Shown piece after piece: positions 59,995 to 64,000 of a stretch of DNA of 64,000 nucleotides. Numbering within the stretch: the stretch's first letter is position 1; every line of letters begins with the position of its first letter. The translations under genes were made by a program, and so were the position numbers. Source of the DNA: Peptacetobacter sp900550335 (GTDB lineage: Bacteria; Bacillota; Clostridia; Peptostreptococcales; Peptostreptococcaceae). Where the stretch lies: the NCBI RefSeq assembly GCF_047528295.1, contig NZ_CP180001.1:1178001-1242000 (forward strand), written 5' to 3'. Below the pieces are notes generated by a model that was not told the origin of the DNA, did not search any database, and saw nothing but the letters and a program-made list of their open reading frames with translations.

Positions 59995-61065
59995 ATGTTG
60001 AGTAGAAAAATCGGCGAAGTAGTTGAGATAAAAAAACAGAATGGACAGCTTGACGATATAAGAGTTGAAATAAATGGCGAGATATTTAGAGCATATAATT
60101 ATCCTAAAATGACAGGTAAAGTCGATATTGGAGATAAGGTGCTTTTAAATACGACAGCTGTAGAGCTTTCTTTAGGAACAGGTGGATATCACTATGTAAT
60201 ATCTAACTTAGACAATATGGAGGCTGATTTAGAAGGTCAGGGACATATAATGAAGCTTAGATATACTCCAATGCAGGTCAGAGTAGATTCTGTAGAGGAT
60301 CACGAAAGCAAATACCACGATGTATTTGAAGAATTTGAAAGTCTTGAAGGAATACCAGTTGTAGTTGGAACACTTCACAGCATGTTGACTCCATTTGCAG
60401 CTACATACAAAAGACTTAATCCAAATAAAAAACTTGTATATATAATGACAGATGGAGCTGCACTTCCAATATATTTCAGTATGAATGCTGAAACTCTAAA
60501 AAATAAAGGATTAATAGACTCTACAATAACATTTGGAAATGCTTTTGGCGGTGATTATGAGTGTATAAATATATATACAGCTTTAATAACTGCTAAGGAA
60601 ATAGCAAAGGCAGATGCTATATTTGTAAGTATGGGGCCTGGAATCGCAGGAACTGGTACAAAATATGGATTCACAGGAATAGAACAGGGGCCTATATTAG
60701 ATGCAATATCTAAATTAGGTGGTAGACCTATAGCTATACCTAGAATAAGTTTTGCCGATATGAGAGATAGACATAGAGGAATATCTCATCACAGTATAAC
60801 TATATTTGATGAAATAGTGAATGTGGGGGTAGAAATACCTATAACTATTTACGATGATGAGAAAAATGAAAGAATAAAAAATCAAATTAAAGAAAATAAA
60901 TTAGACGAAAAACACAAAATAGAGTATATAAAAAATGATAGAACTAAAGAAGATATAGATAGCTATGGTCTAAAGGTCAGAAGTATGGGAAGAAATTATG
61001 AACAAGATAGTGAATTTTTCGATTCAGCATCTTCTGCAGCAATCTATATAACAGAAAATAAATAA
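59995..61065 (+). CDS. DUF3866-family protein
   Basis: 356 residues, no membrane helices. Conserved wording LGTGGYHYVISNL, VVVGTLHSMLTPFAATYKRLNP, VYIMTDGAALPIYFS, FVSMGPGIAGTGTKYGFTGIEQG and HRGISHHSITIF fits DUF3866, often encoded in this clostridial locus. Looks like an enzyme fold, but no reaction is known. Starts 6 bases after the previous stop. Confidence 0.8.
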   Translation: MLSRKIGEVVEIKKQNGQLDDIRVEINGEIFRAYNYPKMTGKVDIGDKVLLNTTAVELSLGTGGYHYVISNLDNMEADLEGQGHIMKLRYTPMQVRVDSVEDHESKYHDVFEEFESLEGIPVVVGTLHSMLTPFAATYKRLNPNKKLVYIMTDGAALPIYFSMNAETLKNKGLIDSTITFGNAFGGDYECINIYTALITAKEIAKADAIFVSMGPGIAGTGTKYGFTGIEQGPILDAISKLGGRPIAIPRISFADMRDRHRGISHHSITIFDEIVNVGVEIPITIYDDEKNERIKNQIKENKLDEKHKIEYIKNDRTKEDIDSYGLKVRSMGRNYEQDSEFFDSASSAAIYITENK

Positions 61066-61124
61066 TTCTATAAATTTAAAATAAGAAAATAAAAATTTTA
61101 GAATTTAATAACCTGACTTTAAAA

Positions 61125-61159
61125 GATTTCGTATGAAGGCATACGAGATGCAAGAAATC
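61125..61159 (+). promoter_or_regulatory. Hairpin in the xerD-like leader
   Basis: GATTTCGTAT and ATACGAG..GAAATC form nested pairs just before the AAGGAG ribosome site. No T-run follows, so not an ordinary terminator. Confidence 0.4.
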
Positions 61160-61175
61160 GAATAAGGAGTTTAGG

Positions 61176-62054
61176 ATGGACAATTTAATAAAAGAATATC
61201 TAGATTATATAGAAAATAAAAGAAAATTATCTTCAAATACTGTTTCATCTTATAGCTTGGATTTGAAAAAATATAAAGATTATCTAGACGAAAATAATAT
61301 AGATGTCAGGGAAGTAGTTGAAACAGATATATTAAATTATCTAGTAGAGCTAGAAAAAAACAATGTATCTGTTTCTACTATAGCTAGAATGACATCGTCT
61401 ATAAAATCTTTCCATGATTATTTATTCTTTAGCAGGGTTTGTGAAACAGATCCTGCAAAGAATATTAAAAAGCCTAAGATAAAGAAAGAAGCAGTAGAAA
61501 TTTTGACTGAGGAAGAGATAGAGGCTCTTCTTAATTTTGAAAATTTAGATTCAGATAAATTAAAAAGAGATAAGGCTATATTTGAGGTACTATACGGTAC
61601 AGGAATGAAGGTATCAGAATTAATAGACCTTGATTTAGAAGATGTAGATTTTACTATGGGAAATATAACTTGCTCTTCAAGTAAGAATAAAAGGGTTATA
61701 CCTTTAATAGATGTAACAAAAAAATACCTAGAAATGTATGTATATGAAGCTAGAGAAAATATAGCATCTGAAGGAGAAAGTGCTTTATTTGTAAGTGCAC
61801 TTGGACGTAGATTTACAAGACAGGGATTATGGAAAATTATTAAAAAGTATTCTAAAAAAGCAAATATAAATAAGAATATTAATCCTACTATGCTTAGACA
61901 TTCATTTGCTATACATATGATAAATAAGGGAGCAAATATAGCATCTGTAAACAAAATTTTGGGAAATACTAATTTAGCAAGTATACAGTCATACTTAAAT
62001 TGTATAGATCAAAATATGAGAAAAGAAATGAATTTAAGACACCCAAGAAGATAA
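61176..62054 (+). CDS. XerD-like tyrosine recombinase with degenerate active site
   Basis: 292 residues, full XerC/D length with N-terminal SAM-like domain (YLDYIENKRKLSSNTVSSYSLDLKKY). Compared with XerD, first catalytic Arg is Lys145 (YGTGMKVSEL), the His of HxxR is Thr238 (NPTMLRH; Arg241 remains), and the LGH His is Asn264 (ILGNTN). Lys in SSSKNKR and Tyr273 remain. Three of six catalytic residues are therefore changed, so ordinary recombination is doubtful. Could be a structural paralogue, with the true XerD elsewhere. AAGGAG ribosome site. Confidence 0.85.
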   Translation: MDNLIKEYLDYIENKRKLSSNTVSSYSLDLKKYKDYLDENNIDVREVVETDILNYLVELEKNNVSVSTIARMTSSIKSFHDYLFFSRVCETDPAKNIKKPKIKKEAVEILTEEEIEALLNFENLDSDKLKRDKAIFEVLYGTGMKVSELIDLDLEDVDFTMGNITCSSSKNKRVIPLIDVTKKYLEMYVYEARENIASEGESALFVSALGRRFTRQGLWKIIKKYSKKANINKNINPTMLRHSFAIHMINKGANIASVNKILGNTNLASIQSYLNCIDQNMRKEMNLRHPRR

Positions 62055-62117
62055 AAATATTATAAAAAATACTGAGTATAATAAAGTAAAAAGGAATTAT
62101 AAAATATTTATAAACAG

Positions 62118-62149
62118 AAAGTCTAACATTATTTGTTAGACTTTTTTTT
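62118..62149 (+). terminator. Terminator after the xerD-like gene
   Basis: AAAGTCTAACA pairs with TGTTAGACTTT with T8. Confidence 0.92.
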
Positions 62150-62293
62150 ATTATACTGATATAATGTATAGTTGCAGAGTTATGTACTCGATTAAAGAGA
62201 GATTTGTAGACAGAAACGGAAATATGTAATATAATTGCAGATATTATATTTTAATAATATCTATTTTAAATCCAATAAAAAAGGAGAAATAAT

Positions 62294-63361
62294 ATGAAAA
62301 AAAAGATATTAGTTATTTTAGTACTTTTTGTTGTAATTTTTGCCTCTGGGGGTATATATTTTAAGAGTCGGTCTGGTGCATACGATGTAAACGAAGAGAA
62401 AAAAGTGGTTGTAAATATTCCGTCTGGCTCAGGAACTGACAGTATAGCAGATATACTTAGCGATGCAAAACTTATAAAAAACAAGCTAGTCTTTAAAATA
62501 AATGTGAAAATGAGTGGAAAAGCCTCTCAGTTTAAAGCTGGAGAATATCAGTTTGATCAATCATACACTAATGGAGAGATTATAGATGATATAGCAGCAG
62601 GTAAGATATACCACTCAGGTCCAAAAGTAACTGTCAAAGAAGGTGCAACTTCTATAGAAATAATTGATGAGCTAGTAAAGAAGAATCTGGGAACTAAAGA
62701 AAATTATGAAAAACTTATAAATAATCCAGATGAGTTTAGAGATAAGTATGAGTTTTTAAAAGATAAGAATATAAAATCTTTAGAAGGATTCCTTTATCCT
62801 AGTACATATTTCTGCACAGAAGGAGAAAGCGAAAGAGAAGTTATCTCTAGAATGTTAAATAAATTTGATGAAATGTACAAATATAAAATAAAACCAGAAA
62901 TGGATAAACATAAAGACCTTAATTTCTACGATGTTATGAAAATGGCATCTATAATAGAAAAAGAGGCTGTTGTTGATAAAGATAGACCTTTAATTTCTAG
63001 TGTATTTTATAATAGATTGGCAAAGGATATGCCTCTTCAGTCAGATGCTACAATTCAGTATGCATTTAAAGAAAGAAAAAAAGTGGTTACGTATGAAGAT
63101 TTAAAAATAGAATCTCCGTACAACTCTTACAAGTATAAAGGATTACCACCTACACCGATAGCAAATCCATCTTGGAAATCAATAGAAGCAGCGATAAACC
63201 CTGCTGAAACAGATTATCTATACTTTGTAGCAAAAACTGATGGTGGAGAAAACAACTATGCTAAGACTTATGAAGAGCATTTAAAAAATGAAAAACGGTA
63301 TAAAGAACAGAGAGAAAAAAATAAACAGGAAACTCAGAATAAAGAATCTGAGGCAAATTAA
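62294..63361 (+). CDS. mltG: MltG, endolytic peptidoglycan transglycosylase (YceG family)
   Basis: 355 residues. N-terminal membrane helix (about 4-24), LysM-like part (VVNIPSGSGTDSIADILSDAKLIKN), then catalytic domain with SLEGFLYPSTYFC, MASIIEKEAVVDKDRPLISSVFYNRL (catalytic Glu) and PLQSDATIQYA. Cuts nascent glycan strands. Followed by trmR as in B. subtilis yrrL-yrrM. AAGGAGAAA ribosome site. Confidence 0.95.
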   Translation: MKKKILVILVLFVVIFASGGIYFKSRSGAYDVNEEKKVVVNIPSGSGTDSIADILSDAKLIKNKLVFKINVKMSGKASQFKAGEYQFDQSYTNGEIIDDIAAGKIYHSGPKVTVKEGATSIEIIDELVKKNLGTKENYEKLINNPDEFRDKYEFLKDKNIKSLEGFLYPSTYFCTEGESEREVISRMLNKFDEMYKYKIKPEMDKHKDLNFYDVMKMASIIEKEAVVDKDRPLISSVFYNRLAKDMPLQSDATIQYAFKERKKVVTYEDLKIESPYNSYKYKGLPPTPIANPSWKSIEAAINPAETDYLYFVAKTDGGENNYAKTYEEHLKNEKRYKEQREKNKQETQNKESEAN

Positions 63362-63380
63362 TTAGAATTGGAGAGATTTT

Positions 63381-64000
63381 ATGAGTAATATAGTAAACGA
63401 CCTTGTTGAAGAATATATAAGGGAAACACTAGCTGAAAAAGATGGGTTACTTAAAGAATTAGAAGATTACGCCCACGAAAACAGTGTACCTATAATTCAC
63501 AAAGAGGTATCAGATCTTTTAAAAGTTATATTAAAAATACATAGACCTAAAAGAATTCTTGAAGTTGGATGTGCAATAGGATATTCGTCAATATTCTTTG
63601 CGTCTGTATTAGGTGGAGATGTTGAAATTATAACTACTGAAAGAAATGAAGTTATGATAGAAAAAGCAAAAGAAAATATAAAAAGAGCAGGTCTTGAGGA
63701 TAAGATAACTATTCTTGAAGGAGATGCTGAAGAAACATTAAAAAATATAGATGGAGAATTTGATATGATCTTTATAGATGCAGCAAAAGGTCAGTATCAG
63801 CTATTCTTTGATCTTGTAATAGATAGATTAAAAAAAGGTGGACTTGTAGTTTCAGATAATATACTTTACAAAGGAATGGTTGCTCACGACGATTTCGTTG
63901 TAAGAAGAAAGAAAACAATAGTTAAGAGAATGAGAAATTATCTGGATTATATATGCACTTGTGATTATTTAAGCACATCTCTAATACCAATAGGAGACGG
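63381..64000 (+). CDS. trmR: TrmR-like tRNA 5-hydroxyuridine methyltransferase (partial, runs off the window)
   Basis: 206 residues visible from ATG 63381. O-methyltransferase (COMT-like) fold: ILEVGCAIGYSSIFFASVL binds SAM, MIFIDAAKGQYQLFF and VVSDNILYKGMV carry metal-ligand Asp residues. Matches YrrM/TrmR, which makes 5-methoxyuridine at tRNA wobble positions, and its place after mltG. The C-terminus lies beyond base 64000. Confidence 0.9.
   Translation, partial: MSNIVNDLVEEYIRETLAEKDGLLKELEDYAHENSVPIIHKEVSDLLKVILKIHRPKRILEVGCAIGYSSIFFASVLGGDVEIITTERNEVMIEKAKENIKRAGLEDKITILEGDAEETLKNIDGEFDMIFIDAAKGQYQLFFDLVIDRLKKGGLVVSDNILYKGMVAHDDFVVRRKKTIVKRMRNYLDYICTCDYLSTSLIPIGD

Noticed and set aside
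1..64000. tRNA, rRNA, prophage or insertion sequence genes
   Set aside because: None seen on either strand; the only recombinase-like gene is the XerD paralogue.

Overview
The window is strongly AT-rich Firmicute DNA with clostridial gene order. Three conserved blocks are recognisable: rsmB-rlmN-prpC-prkC-rsgA-rpe-thiN followed by rpmB / asp23-fakA-recG-rsmD-coaD; tmcAL / ackA-yceD-rpmF-fapR-plsX-fabHKDG-acpP-fabF; and asp23-nusB-xseA-xseB-ispA-dxs-tlyA-recN followed by a steA/steB group, xerD-like, mltG and trmR. The closest match I can infer is a Peptostreptococcaceae-like anaerobe (Clostridioides/Peptostreptococcus relatives). It looks asporogenous: spoVM is not seen after thiN, spoIVB is missing after recN, and spo0A is reduced to its DNA-binding domain.

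Layout. 1-9.8 kb: rRNA methylation, the PrpC/PrkC phosphatase-kinase pair, an inserted block (SDR, prolyl aminopeptidase-like hydrolase, acyltransferase), then rsgA, rpe, thiN. 9.8-19 kb: accessory genes (XRE regulator with membrane partner, HAD and PHP phosphatases, a two-component system, copper chaperone, FMN-riboswitch-controlled riboflavin transporter, YbjQ protein). 19-25.2 kb: methionine-type T-box with mtnN, then trpS, a pair of related membrane-anchored unknowns, lspA-rluD-pyrR. 25.8-34.6 kb: rpmB, asp23-fakA, recG, rsmD-coaD, a coiled-coil protein, a CofE-like ligase, a lipoprotein, mscL. 34.8-45.7 kb: tmcAL, ackA and the complete FapR-controlled type II fatty acid synthesis cluster with two visible FapR operators. 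46-64 kb: the nusB-recN isoprenoid/DNA-repair block, Spo0A remnant, steA/steB with envelope glycosyl- and phosphosugar-transferase genes, a catalytically degenerate XerD-like protein, mltG and a truncated trmR.

Most unusual feature. Seven intergenic elements share an asymmetric two-part core (CTCCAGGCTTC ... GCAGATTGTCG) on the two sides of a variable inner hairpin. In at least five of them (copies 1, 2, 3, 4, 7) the core sits at the centre of a long imperfect palindrome, 156 to about 410 bp, whose arms are an inverted duplication of the 3' end of the adjacent gene, reaching into its last codons. In copy 5 the duplicated arm reaches back only to the stop codon and terminator; copy 6 has short arms. 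All seven lie in convergent intergenic regions and are oriented in the sense of the gene they follow. Arms differ completely between most loci, whereas the core (and, in three copies, an apical loop GTAAYACATTT) is conserved. I do not recognise this as a described element. No tRNA, rRNA, CRISPR array or intact insertion sequence was seen.
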